From assembly GCA_054601695.1 (NCBI GenBank), contig BAAHQB010000021.1, positions 1,279,841 through 1,343,840 on the forward strand: DNA of 64,000 bases, given 5' to 3'. Below the pieces are notes generated by a model that was not told where the DNA came from, made no database searches, and saw only the letters and a program-made list of their open reading frames with translations. This stretch comes from Amorphochlora amoebiformis (taxonomy: Eukaryota > Cercozoa > Chlorarachniophyceae). A program made the position numbers and the translations under genes. Shown piece by piece: positions 1 through 63,010 of this stretch. The stretch's first letter is position 1; each line of letters opens with the position of its first letter.

Positions 1-175
1 CATAAGCGTATAGATACGCAATCGCCGTATAACAAGAATGAATGCATGTCACATGCACGCACACCATGCTATAGGATAGGAAGTTTAATTTAAAATATGG
101 CCGATGTTTCACACACACATATATAAATAAATACATATATGTACAGATAAATATATGCATATGTATTAGTATTAC

Positions 176-15128
<14,953 letters not shown>

Positions 15129-15489
15129 GTTGATAGCAAATATGTGTTTGTAAGCCAAGGGTTTGAGCTTGATTGTCCGGTTGATCGAGGCAAGCTGTCA
15201 ACCGCCTCGCGAACGCACGCCTCCTAGACATAATTTCGCAAAAAAAAGGCAAAAATTGGATCAAAACTTGGATTATCGTGTAGTCCTTTCGCTGTATTGA
15301 ATATGCCATGTAGAGAAAAAGGGGGGGGGGAAGGGAAAATTCAGCGCCAACCTTGTTGGCGCCTTGGTTAATATCGCCGATGCCGAAGCCGACTTTTTTC
15401 TCTTGTTTCCTAATTCTGGACACGCGACTCCATGGGATCGCGGGGATTCGTTAATCACGGAGACGCTCAGGAGATTCCCCGTAGGAGCA
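15129..15489. promoter_or_regulatory. Divergent spacer between importin and prephenate dehydratase genes
   Basis: These 361 bp separate two start codons pointing away from each other, so the spacer must hold both promoters and 5' UTRs. It is free of (TA)n tracts and is much more GC-rich than the introns. It contains a short G run near 15322-15332. I see no convincing TATA box or other named element. An open frame read on the plus strand from 15364 uses a TTG start and is not taken as coding. Confidence 0.6.
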
Positions 15490-24028
<8,539 letters not shown>

Positions 24029-24420
24029 CCGATATTATACCGGGTAACTGGTACAACGATAGATTCCGCAGCTGCACCAATTGCAAGTTCTAGCCTTCAT
24101 CAGGCATCGATCGATTCAATATTATCGACCGGTACCATCAGTGGCGCGAGATCTCGTCTCATTCTCGAGTAACTAGAGCCTGACTGGATCGGCCATAATT
24201 ATACATTGTATATAAATATAATTACTGGTATAACTGAAATTACGCGCGTACACTGGTCCGAATGGGATTATGCTAGTATGATCTCATCTACTATCTAGGG
24301 TATTTCTGTCACAAGTTTCGAAAGTATTAATCTGCCAAGTAATACCATCTATGATATAATAAGTATATATATTTACTAGAATCTTAAAATATTATCTAGA
24401 TTATATAGTGTATAACTTAT

Positions 24421-24509
<89 letters not shown>

Positions 24510-24552
24510 GAATCCAACTTGTGATGCATACTATCATTGCACTATATATATA

Positions 24553-24617
<65 letters not shown>

Positions 24618-24722
24618 TATATATATATATATATATATATTATAGGTATACAAAAATCTAGTCACGTGATGTATTTAATTCAGGCCCCAACTCAGTGTAA
24701 TAATTTAAAACTTCAATTCTGG
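24029..24722. other. Convergent spacer, CTAG-rich
   Basis: Tail-to-tail gap between two stop codons. The unique part (24029-24420) carries about seven CTAG tetramers in 390 bp. The rest, 24421-24640, is two (TA)n tracts. I see no gene. Both 3' UTRs and poly(A) sites must lie here; no clear AATAAA stands out. Confidence 0.55.
24421..24640. repeat. (TA)n tracts in the convergent spacer
   Basis: Two TA tracts (24421-24505 and 24558-24640) lie between the prephenate dehydratase and lysine-rich genes. Confidence 0.9.
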
Positions 24723-25136
24723 CTATTTACACCAATGATCCGACTTTTTCTTTGTCCTCTCCTCTAACAAAAAACTTGCCGATCCCTTCTTGATGTACTT
24801 CCCCCCCACGTACATATATTCCTTGGCCGACGGCACAGAAGACGTTTTCATGAGCTTTCGCAAATTATCCTCGCCCACTGACTTAAACAAGTCCTGCGCC
24901 CGTTTTTCGGTGAGAGGGGCGCTGGACTTGCTCTCTTCTCCCTTCTTCTTCAATTTCAGCTTCTTTTTCCGCTTCGATTTCTTGTCGAATCCACCCTTGT
25001 GACATTACAGAATTTCAACCCGCTTTATCGACCTCTGGCATGCCTAAAATCGAATTAAAAGAGGTCTTACCTTGAGTCTTAGTTTCCCCTTTTTTGTCTT
25101 CTTCATCAAAGCTGAAAGGGCCTCTGATGTGCTCAT
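24723..25136 (-). CDS. Small lysine-rich protein of unknown function, 112 aa, 2 exons
   Basis: Exons 25136-25071 and 24995-24723 are joined by a 75-bp intron with donor gtaaga and acceptor acaag. The protein starts MSTSEALSALMKKTKKGK and has a run of basic residues (KSKRKKKLKLKKK) at about residues 27-40. A hydrophilic helical middle follows, with a C-terminal segment containing YMYVGGKYIKKG. This is the most compact gene in the window and its only intron lacks (TA)n. I do not recognise a family with confidence. The KGKLRLKGG plus lysine-run start is reminiscent of FAM32A-type proteins, but the C-terminus does not fit, so no function is assigned. The basic stretch suggests a nuclear or nucleolar location (inference). 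Confidence 0.7.
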
Positions 25137-25950
25137 CTTGGCCCACTCCCCGCGATTTCTCCTCCTCGGGGTGACAGCCAGTTTCGGAGGCCAAGTGTCA
25201 GGCCGAAGAATTATAATCTTCGGGTCCCAAATGATAGATATTGCAAATTGATATCAGAATGCATTTTTTCATCTGATATATTTATACCCGAAAAACTCTG
25301 GCCTCCGATCCCGGCACCTACGAATTTCCAGGTGTCGGCCCTTTGTGTGCCATGCATACCAGGCCCATGGGCGACGCCACTGCAGGGGCTAAAAACGGAG
25401 GTTAGGAATTATCGTCTATTGATCACTTATACTTCTGCCCAGAATGTGCACGTGACCTCGAAAATTGCAACTTTCCTCGCCAGGGATACCTCAGAGAGGA
25501 CGACACGCAGGTTCAGCTCCGAAAATCGACATCGGAGCCACAGCTAAGGAGGTCGATGTAGAGGATCCCAAGACTACAAGCGAACATAGACCACTGGTAT
25601 GGAACCTATACATAAGGGCACCGCACTTTCGACCAGAAAGATGTCTCGATCTTGCGGAGAATTTTGGGGAATTCAATGTGTGGAGATGGAGAAGGGATAA
25701 AGGTTTCGCGACGGGGACTAGAGATACGCAATACATACTCGCACAATAAACCTGGTAGAACGCTCACGTCTGCGTGGGCTATGTTCTCACGCGCTGTGTT
25801 TTGGAGCAAGATATTGGCTGTGAGAGCACTAGTGTTAAGCTGATCTCCTTTTTTTTTTGTTGGATTGGTTTGGATTGGTTCCGTACACGTGGTGTGTTGT
25901 GATTGTGACTGGTTTGGGACGACTTGTTGTTGTACTAGATACTGTCGCCT
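25137..25950. promoter_or_regulatory. Divergent spacer between the lysine-rich gene and the SLC17 gene
   Basis: These 814 bp of mixed composition, without (TA)n tracts, separate two divergent start codons. Open frames cross it on both strands (for example 25465-25749 plus and 25606-26130 minus), but neither resembles a protein family and they overlap each other. It must contain both promoters; no named motif could be assigned. Confidence 0.5.
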
Positions 25951-35736
<9,786 letters not shown>

Positions 35737-37455
35737 AGTCAAACCCAACCGGCCGATTTTTATTTCTCTGTTTTCAAAACAATTCGTGCTTTTCATCTTC
35801 ATCCTTCCATTTAGCCTAATCATCATATATACAACTATATACTCCGGTACTTATCTGCAATTCGTCACCCCCGCCCCCCTTCTGGTCCCAAGTTTGGAGT
35901 GACCATATGCACTCATTCACCCATCACCTTCACCGCATTTCATCATTAATTTGGGCCTCGTCGCTCATGTAATGATGAAGCTCCTGGACTCCTAATCCCC
36001 GCTTGCACACATTTCAGATGCGACAATGCTAGAATGAGGTATCTAGGGTATCTCTAGTATCTGGCCAGCACATGCGCAATTGTTGTTCTAGATAAAGTAA
36101 GTTCCGTTCTAGCAAAATCTAGTTCAAAGTCTACATAGTCCATATATAGTAGAGTGTTGGCGCTTGCAGCGGCGTGCAATAGTGAAGTTGTTAATAAACA
36201 AACAATTTAAAATTGAATCTCTCTGATTTAGATACGCTATAGATACGAGATTAAATCCAGTAAATCTATATTCAACGTAATTCTAGATCTAGTAGATATC
36301 GATGCCACGGTGTCTAGTACTATAGTAGCTAGAGTAGTGTAATAGACTAACTCTAGCTAGTCTAGTAACTTCTTGAACTCACTAGACTCACTAGACTCAC
36401 TACTAGCACTAGCTCAGTCCGAATGTGTATTGTAGTCTGGTGTAGTAATCACTGTACTCTAGGTACTACAGATGACCATAACTACTCTAGTACTAGACTA
36501 CTGCTAGTGTCTAGAGTGTTAGTAGCTAGCATAAGTGACAGTTATTTTATCATGATCCAATAAGAACTTATGGTCCGTTGATGCATAATCTCGACCCTAA
36601 GATAATCTAGGTCGCTCTACGTCTCTCTAGATCATCATACTCTAGATACTGGGGTAGATAGCCCTACGCTACCAATGATCTAAGAGACAGTGCTTGCCCC
36701 TCGAGCCTACATGTAGACATGTAGATTTCTACACTGGCTTTAAGGAGTGTTTGCTATTACTCCGGGAGACAAGGGCCAGCGGCCGACCTAGCCCAGATGA
36801 TGAGGTAGAGTAGACCGGTGGGCAGGCCAGGCCAGCTGCCTGCGACCTAGCTCAGATGATGATTGAGGAAGAGGAGACCGGAAAACAGGCCAGCGTCCCT
36901 GCCCGAACTAGCCCAGATGAAAGAGGTAAATTAGACCGGTGGGCAGGGGAGCATCGGCGAGACTACCGTAAGTTGAGGCAGTGCCCAAGTGCGTGAGTCC
37001 GGGTGGCCTCGGCCTTCGTAACAGTGTTTGGTGGGGAAGTTTGGTTTTCTTGGTTTGAAATGAACGAGATAAATCCCTGGAATGGATACAAGATGGTGTG
37101 GAATGGTGTTATTGAGATAATGCTGAGCCGGTAAGCGGGTCGATCTTTGGTGGGCTTGGGTTTGATTGGGTTGTGTTGGGAGGGGTTATGTACGCCTTCC
37201 AGCAATATCTAGAATTGGTTGAGGTGGAGGAGAGTATGAGAACCTTCCAACAGGTCTCGTGGTGGGTGGATTTTGGAAGCATGCCCAAGTTGGGCTATGT
37301 ACTCGATGTATTTCTGTATATTTGCTAGCTAGTATTATAGTTTTTAAAGCGATGGATCTGAATCTGAGAGTCAGGGAATTGGGAAATGGAGAGTGGAGTG
37401 TATGAGAGTTTAGGATGGATACAATGGAGGACTTGGTTGATTGATAACAGGTGAG
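35737..37455. other. Convergent spacer with dense CTAG region
   Basis: Tail-to-tail gap of 1.7 kb between the SLC17 and K+ channel stop codons, without (TA)n tracts. From 36020 to 36660 I count about 26 CTAG tetramers, many in TCTAG or ACTAG. From 36770 to 36950 a ~60-bp unit containing CTAGCCCAGATGA is repeated about three times. The last 500 bp are mixed sequence with no exon I can support. Confidence 0.6.
36770..36950 (+). repeat. ~60-bp tandem repeat in a convergent spacer
   Basis: Three units contain CCTAGCCCAGATGATGAGG and TAGACCGGTGGGCAGG, downstream of both flanking stop codons. Confidence 0.8.
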
Positions 37456-40454
<2,999 letters not shown>

Positions 40455-41225
40455 AACCAGCTCCAATTTTGTACCCGAATCGGTCTGCCTTTAACTCACA
40501 GAACACCCGGCCCACTGTTAACCGTTCTTTTTTGTGAGTGCACCAAGAACTACCAAGAAATTGCTTCCAGTGTTCGATAGAGACCCACGCAGGTTCAGAT
40601 GCAGATCCAGATGTCTAGACTACAATCCCCGAAGCTGCGCCCACGCAGGCCTAGCCGCCTAGGTTTGTCTTGGAGGAACTCGTTATCAAACGTTTCTGTA
40701 ATTGAACGGATGTGCATGGTGCAATGGATGATTAATTTATCGCCTCTCTGTCGGAGTCTGGATATTATGTCACTCATCCATGTCACAGCTTGTCATCTAC
40801 CGATGTCACATCATCAAACTCCGTGTGTCACCCTACCTTGTCACATCCTTGGATCCTGTTAAACGGCTGATGGAAACTTCTGACAAAAAGGTGGCGCGTG
40901 GTGGCGCTGGTGGCGCTGGGAATGGGGGATCCAGAGGCAACGATGGCACAACCCTGAGCTTCAATACTGGTCGAATCTCGTTTTTCCTTTTTCCACCTGA
41001 TTCATGCAAGAAGATGTGATATGATCCAGATTATATGCATGTCACATCTGCCTCTGCCTCGGCAAGCACGAGAGTGGTCATTATTCTGTACTTCAGCTTT
41101 CGTATACCTCCAACATACGAAAGAAACGCATTAACCGTCAACCCTCAGACTACTATCCGAATAACTAGTATTTATTCACTGGAGTGCACCCTTTGAATCT
41201 ATCGATCCATCCATCAGATAGCAAG
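40455..41225. promoter_or_regulatory. Divergent spacer between K+ channel and FAM221-like genes
   Basis: These 771 bp without (TA)n tracts lie between divergent start codons. Only four CTAG occur, unlike the convergent spacers. It must hold both promoters. I could not identify a core element or a supported exon. Confidence 0.5.
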
Positions 41226-43006
<1,781 letters not shown>

Positions 43007-43155
43007 ACCTAAAAAAAGACACAATAACCATCACCATACACTAACCATTATATCAACCAAGACAGATACATACAAATATACACATTCACTTGGAATACAT
43101 AGATTTCTATACATGCTTCTCTCTCTCACATATATATATATATGTATATACGTAC

Positions 43156-43239
<84 letters not shown>

Positions 43240-44342
43240 CATTCAAATACATACACGTGGCCCTCCAACAATTGGTTATGAAATCTTGGTAACCATTTTG
43301 TGGGATGGGAGGCCACGTAGTAGACGTATACGGTAATACGTACGTAACACAACAACTAACAAGTTAATAACGACAACTAGAACAGGACTGACCCAACACG
43401 CATATGTAGATATCAGTGTATGTATATCGATGTACTTCTCACGCATACAGCGGCAATGCATTATATTCTGGATATTGCTAACATTGAAAAATTATCAATT
43501 GAAACTAGAGTACATAATCATAATTGCAACTGAATTACGGTTACTGGTTACTAGTAAGTCAGTTCTGTGCCCGAATGCCTACTTAGTTCTATATACTATC
43601 ATATATTACTATATTATATATACTGACATTGATATACATTATATATTGGATATATATATATGTATATCTAGATATATTATATATAACAATATATATATAT
43701 ATATTCTAGAATCTAGATATTAGTACAGATTATATATACTCAGTGACACACAACTATATCTAGTATATGTCTAGATGTATCTAGGTATATATACGATATT
43801 AATCGGATATGTCATCGAAATTGTGTGTATGTACAACTCCTAGAACTCGTAGACTGTCTTAGACTCTTTAGTCTTACGGTAGATCTAGAGATAGACTCCT
43901 GACGAGTGTACGTGTGCCTAGCGCGAGCTATATAGGTGTGCTCGGAGTCGCGTAACTTCTGGAACTTCTAGAACTTGGCTAGTTAATTATATATATTATT
44001 GTATAACTTACATCGTACAAACGTGACAACGTCCTAGACCTAGTAGACGTCTGTGGGCATGACACTCTACTAGATCTAGTTTCTACTTTCTAGACTTTAC
44101 TAGATCTATTAGATACGGATATACATACGTACATGGTATCTAGAGTCATGAATATATTAAAATTTATACATCATACCTAGATACGGTATACTAGGTACAC
44201 GTTACACAATATCTACTACTAGAGTCTAGTACGTACGCCCCAGAATGGAGTCGAATTAATTTTGACTAGCCTTTAAGGTAACGCCCTTGTGCGCGTAGCT
44301 TTCGAGTAGTAGAGTAGATAGAGCCGGGTTCAGTCTCTAGGT
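43007..44342. other. Convergent spacer, CTAG-rich, with one (TA)n tract
   Basis: Tail-to-tail gap between FAM221-like and aldolase genes. 43157-43236 is (TA)n. From 43370 to 44360 there are about 27 CTAG tetramers in 990 bp, often as TCTAGA or ACTAGA. I see no exon. The CTAG-rich zone runs right up to and just into the aldolase stop codon region. Confidence 0.6.
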
Positions 44343-57672
<13,330 letters not shown>

Positions 57673-58177
57673 CTCACTCTATAACTGCTGCTGTCTGGGC
57701 TTCCGCGTCCTTCGTAGTCCCAACTGGCACGTGTGTTCCGTCGTGTCAGCCCCAGCGGTAATCCCCGTATTCCCGGATACAGCCAGCAGAAGAAACTACC
57801 GCCGGTACTCGGCCGGCGGTACGGCACCGAATTTTTCCCAAAAGGAGAACATTGTTGGGGAAATTGACAGTTTCAAGATCCGCCTCATCTTCCATCCACT
57901 TCCTCGTGCGCCTAGTTTGCCAGGATACATTTCCCAAGCCTCGAGAACCCACCCCAACCGTAACCGACCAAATTCAGATCAAAATATGGCCTCTTCAGGT
58001 GATCTTCACGCTGTCATCAAAATCAACCCCAAACCAACCAACGGGTTTTCCCATTGTTACACCAGCATAATCGAAAACCGACCACTCATCATCTAACCTA
58101 AAAGATTTGAGCGCTTGTACCACCTATTACCACTGCCTGTAGGAGCAGGACCTGCCCCCGCGAAAGAACAGGGATGC
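57673..58177. promoter_or_regulatory. Divergent spacer between aldolase and COPI-WW genes
   Basis: These 505 bp lie between divergent start codons, free of (TA)n tracts. A 180-codon open frame (57554-58096, plus) runs across it and into the antisense of aldolase exon 1; it resembles no family and is treated as chance. Around 57780-57830 there is a short GC-rich imperfect palindrome containing CCGCCGGTACTCGGCCGGCG. Confidence 0.45.
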
Positions 58178-59341
58178 ATGAGCAGTTGCTTCACAAAGCT
58201 TCGAAATATGGACCCAGCGACCCTTGGCCTTGTCATGAAGACCATCAACGTCAGTCGCACAATCCAATTCTGAACTCTCCTACATCTCTTATCTTTTGTC
58301 GATCGAACAATTGAATAGAGTTCATCAACAACCTTATCGTTTACACACTTGCCACTTTGTCTCAACCTCCACCACCTTCCAAGCTTCTCAAACCTTTTCA
58401 TACATTTGTGATTCTCAAACAACCACGTTTCCGCTTTCTCATCCAGATATCCTCCACCTACCAAGGTCTCCTTGTGAGACTACCAACTACAAGAAGATGT
58501 TGACCCTAAATGAATACAATCTGACCAACTAGCCTTTTTCCAGCTCCTCAACGCGTCATTGCTTGCGTTCTCGGGTGTCTGGGTCTTCATTTCGTCCGGT
58601 TCTGAGCTGTCTCTCCTGCTTATTCTAGCCGCCCTCTACGTCATGTAAGTTGTCGTTGCAAACGTGGGATAAGTAGATACACAGTGTTGTGAGTATAACT
58701 TGGTTGCAGTTTGTTCAGTTTACTTCTGGGTGCATGGGAGCTGAAGCTGGAGATGTGCAATGTTTGTTTCCTCAAGAACATGGGATTCATGTTCAGCTGG
58801 CGAGGAAGGCTGCTCTTCTTCGTATTGTAAGACTTCTCCGCCACATTACCTTTTTTTCACCTATCCTAAAGTAATCAATCACTGTAATCAATCACTGCAA
58901 CATGACGTCGCTTGTCTATCGAATATCTCAGCGTTGGTACCCTGGCCTTCGGGCTCGGTCTGGTGGGTATCATCATTGGAAGTTTCACCTTCATTAATGC
59001 GGCATGGAACGTTTTCATAGTCTGCTACCACCCTGAATATTTTGACAAGCTCAAAATGAAGGTCCCTCGTTCCCCATTCACCTCTCCGGCGTTACGTCAG
59101 ATACAGTGCCTTGCATGGCTGCTGAATCTTGCAAATCGTCCTGTCCCCACGACTACATGGCTTGGCACGTTCCTCTAGCATACTACATTACTTAACACGC
59201 GTACATGATGAGCACCCGACATTTATACACAGCGATATTTTTACACTTTACAGGCGGACGAGGAGGTGAAGAAAGCAATAGCTCTTGAGGCGGTATCTTA
59301 AAAAATACATTCATATGTAAATATATATATATATATATATA

Positions 59342-59388
<47 letters not shown>

Positions 59389-59428
59389 ATGTATGTATAC
59401 GTATATCTATATGCATATTATATATATG

Positions 59429-59487
<59 letters not shown>

Positions 59488-59488
59488 G

Positions 59489-59563
<75 letters not shown>

Positions 59564-59837
59564 CGGTGTAGCCTTTTGCTTAGTATATATAATATTATAT
59601 ATATATATATATGTATGTATATATATATATATATATATATTATAATGTATAGTACAGCCTGGTGTAATAGCAATTGATGTTATAGGGACGGCTTGGCATG
59701 AAACATGCAGAAGGAGCGATGGAGGATATTGCCACAAAGCCGGCAGAGGATCCTATGGAAGTCAAAGATTGGGAGGCCGAGCAAAAAGTGAACGTAACTG
59801 TTTTGTACAGATATTGATCGCGCATTCGAAACACTTG

Positions 59838-59885
<48 letters not shown>

Positions 59886-61278
59886 GGAATATGTATATAG
59901 GATTACTGTTAGCGCAGTGGTATAGTAGATGGTAGTCCGAGTTCGATTGAAGTTAGTGTGGATTATGATAACTTTCTTTACAAAAACTCTGCAAGATACA
60001 TGCGGTCATGCTCGCTCATGCGTGCTCGCGTGACGTCATGTGAACGCGATATGGCATGACGTCACGTTCTATCACGGTATATATGAACCCCGGTACTACC
60101 GAGTACTACCCGGCACTACCGGGAGTCTCATGCTCTTCCGCTGTAACGCCGCTCACCCATTGTAGTCGTCGCTGTCGACCAGGCCGCATTGGAGTCTTTC
60201 ATGCTCCCCTGCTTGGTAGCGCAGGGCTTACCCTGAAGTTCGCACCAGGTCCTCTTGCTGTGCCCTTTCTCGTGCAATGATGACACTGCCTTACCTTGTC
60301 GTCAAGTGAAGCTACGATATCGCTCTGATTATCTTCTTTGAGTTGAAGGTTCGCAGCGATCCTGCTTCTGGCGCTTACGGTCTCCTGGATGCTGATATCT
60401 TCCTTGTTCTTAAGCACCGCCATGATGGAGTCGTACTCTTGGACGTCTAGGAGCGCACCTTCCATTTCTCAAAGAACTTGTCTCTCAACTGCTCGATCTC
60501 GCCGGCGTACTTGAGGAAATTGTCGCTAATTCTAATCTGAAGATTTGAGAGTTTGCGGGACTATTGGAGGTACTGATGCATTGTCAGTCCGTTGAACTTG
60601 TTTCTAAGCTTGGTTGGATCGTCCTTTCCATGTTGTAGGTAGCTGTACTTGTTTCCGAGGGTAAACGCCAGTATTGGACATGCTTGATCTCTCGCCTTCG
60701 CCTCACTGGTCGAGTGACGAGCAGTAAGCTTTCCAGTGCTCTGGCGTAGATAGCACTATACTCATGGAGTAGCCTCGCAAATCTCTGAGGAGAAGATGTT
60801 GAGATGCTCAAGTTTTGCTAGGACGCAGCACCGACTCAGTGCTTCTTCTCATCGACTTGGTTCTTCTCGTGGGCCTTGGACTTCTCCTTGCTCTTCTTCC
60901 GGGACTTCCTCGCGGGCTTGAATGGTGCCTCTGCTCCGGAGTCTGGCTCGAGTGAAGGCATCTTAGGGGGGGACGGAGACTTCGAAAGTCTGAGCGAACT
61001 CGACAGCACGGAGCATGTTCTTCGCTCGTAGGCGGTAGTCCTCATAGTCGCTCTTGCTGAGATTGATCTTCGTTTAGAGGGTCAGTAGGTCCTTAATGCA
61101 ACATGAGGCTCATAACTTGTTAGGTAGATGGTAGTCCAAAGTATGATTGAAGTCACCGGGTACTACCCATCACTACCCAGTTTTAACGGCCAGACAATCT
61201 CCGAGCCCGCGATTTCGGGGCACTCTATTGATATCTACTTATCGAGCCGCATCTATCTATGCTTTCTATATTGATGCA

Positions 61279-61338
<60 letters not shown>

Positions 61339-61344
61339 AAATAT

Positions 61345-61378
<34 letters not shown>

Positions 61379-61568
61379 CATTAATGCATATACACTAAAA
61401 CACAGATGTAGGTGTATCTAACTACATCTTTAGCTTTTGCACGTATTTATTTGCATATTTATTACAGATACACGTTTTGTGCGTACTGGACAATTCCATC
61501 TAAATTGAAATTGTTCATATGCTTAGGCTGGTGAACCCGTTCCAACCGCTGGTGGAGGAGGTAAAATA

Positions 61569-61614
<46 letters not shown>

Positions 61615-61743
61615 ATGTATATATATATATATATATATATTTGATTCATATATTTACGTCTCTGATATACGTAAATATATACATTTCGACTAGTTAATTA
61701 GATGATATTATTGTACACACACATATGTGTACGAATATCTACA

Positions 61744-61781
<38 letters not shown>

Positions 61782-61935
61782 ATATATATAATATATATAT
61801 ATATATATGTATATATTTATATATCAATATATATATACATATATATATATCATATAATATATTTAATGTAATTCTTCATGAACGATAAATACAAATATAT
61901 TCGTATGTATATATGTACAATATATGTATATATGC

Positions 61936-61970
<35 letters not shown>

Positions 61971-62060
61971 TGTGTGTACGTATGTATGTGGTGATATGTA
62001 AATGTAATATATATATATATGTATATATATAATATATATATATATAATATATATATATAT

Positions 62061-62108
<48 letters not shown>

Positions 62109-62133
62109 TCATATGCATATATGTATATATACA

Positions 62134-62176
<43 letters not shown>

Positions 62177-62233
62177 AGAATGTAAATTGCATAAGAGCTC
62201 AACAAATATATTTATACATGTAATGTAAATATT

Positions 62234-62287
<54 letters not shown>

Positions 62288-62704
62288 GTATATATGATAT
62301 ATGATGTGAGTGTGTGCGTCATACATGAAATCCTATAGCCGTATCGCAAACACAAGCTGTAAAGTAACAAATACAAGCTCTAAAAATAGGTAAAGTGACA
62401 ATTATACACTCACCATAATACATGTCAGGTGGACTTCCGACCGGATGGGAGATGCGCACCGACGAGCACTCAGGTGAGATATCATCATACAATACAAAAC
62501 TCACATAGAGCTACCTTCCTCTCTCCTTTTTTTATAAGATCAATCCTCCCTCTGTCTCTCTGCGTCTTTTAATCTCTCCCTCTTCCCTTATCTTTCCTTC
62601 TCGACTCTCTGTCATACTCAAAAAGCTCACCAAATTTACCAACAGGTACACCGTATTGGGTCAACACTAAAACAGGTGAGCAGAGCTGGGAAAAGCCCAC
62701 TTAG
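58178..62704 (+). CDS. COPI-associated (TVP15-like) membrane protein with C-terminal WW domain, 234 aa, 9 exons
   Basis: Exons: 58178-58249, 58544-58644, 58710-58826, 58932-59061, 59254-59292, 59686-59793, 61527-61560, 62429-62473, 62646-62704; phases agree and end at TAG. Residues 1-145 contain about four hydrophobic segments. Between them lie [13 protein letters not shown] and [17 protein letters not shown], which match the COPI-associated protein family, small Golgi membrane proteins linked to COPI vesicles. A charged linker follows. The last ~32 residues are a WW domain: [14 protein letters not shown], then [18 protein letters not shown], with both tryptophans and the Pro present. WW domains bind proline-rich ligands, so the tail probably faces the cytosol and recruits a partner (inference). 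Intron 6 (1.7 kb) contains a separate element at 59905-61195. This is the last gene before the telomere. Confidence 0.88.
59909..59953 (+). other. tRNA-like promoter boxes at the edge of the intronic element
   Basis: TTAGCGCAGTGGTA resembles a tRNA D-arm/A box, and GAGTTCGATTGAAG ~20 bp later resembles a T-arm/B box. No acceptor stem or anticodon loop can be folded by eye, so this is not called a tRNA; a tRNA-derived SINE head is possible. Confidence 0.3.
60031..60067. repeat. Inverted repeat of GTGACGTCATG
   Basis: GTGACGTCATG is followed about 15 bp later by its reverse complement CATGACGTCAC. Each arm contains the palindrome TGACGTCA, the consensus of CREB/bZIP sites. It lies inside the intronic element. 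Confidence 0.5.
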
Positions 62705-63010
62705 GTGACATGGAGCGATGGGCAGGGAATATGCTGGGTGGTACCCACGGTGTATCAGAAAGTAGTGGCATAAGACAAAGCAATGGGGTCCCCGATTCGA
62801 GAAGGTTTAGGGTTAATTTTCGATCTATCTGGTCTATACTAGCCATAGTCACTAGAGTCAACCCGATCTATAGCTAGTCGATATCGCGATCGATCCGCAG
62901 TGTGAGTCGTGCATCTATTTATGATCTAGAATATTTATATGTGTAAAACTCCAACTCAATCATGTTAATCTATTTCTAGAATTTTAAAAAACTACAAAAA
63001 CTAAGTTCAA
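62705..63010. other. Last unique sequence before the telomere, CTAG-bearing
   Basis: About 306 bp separate the stop codon of the COPI-WW gene from the first TTAGGG unit. Five CTAG tetramers occur between 62850 and 62980. No exon or named repeat is seen. Confidence 0.6.

Larger units (their letters stand above)
59905..61195 (-). mobile_element. Degenerate element in intron 6 of the COPI-WW gene, possibly retroelement-derived
   Basis: A 1.3-kb block without (TA)n sits inside an intron. A motif GTAGATGGTAGTCC is present at 59925 and again at 61123, each followed by GATTGAAGT. CCGGGTACTACC-like repeats also occur near both ends (60090-60130 and 61155-61190), suggesting decayed terminal direct repeats. 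On the minus strand there are broken frames: 61045-60836, a Ser/Pro- then Lys-rich segment, and 60465-60199, a helical acidic segment ending in QCHHC. Read together these could be a gag-like remnant with frameshifts, but I cannot identify reverse transcriptase or integrase. Alternatively it is an unrelated antisense gene. Confidence 0.35.

Noticed and set aside
59909-59953. tRNA gene
   Set aside because: Only A- and B-box-like strings are present; no acceptor stem or anticodon arm can be formed.
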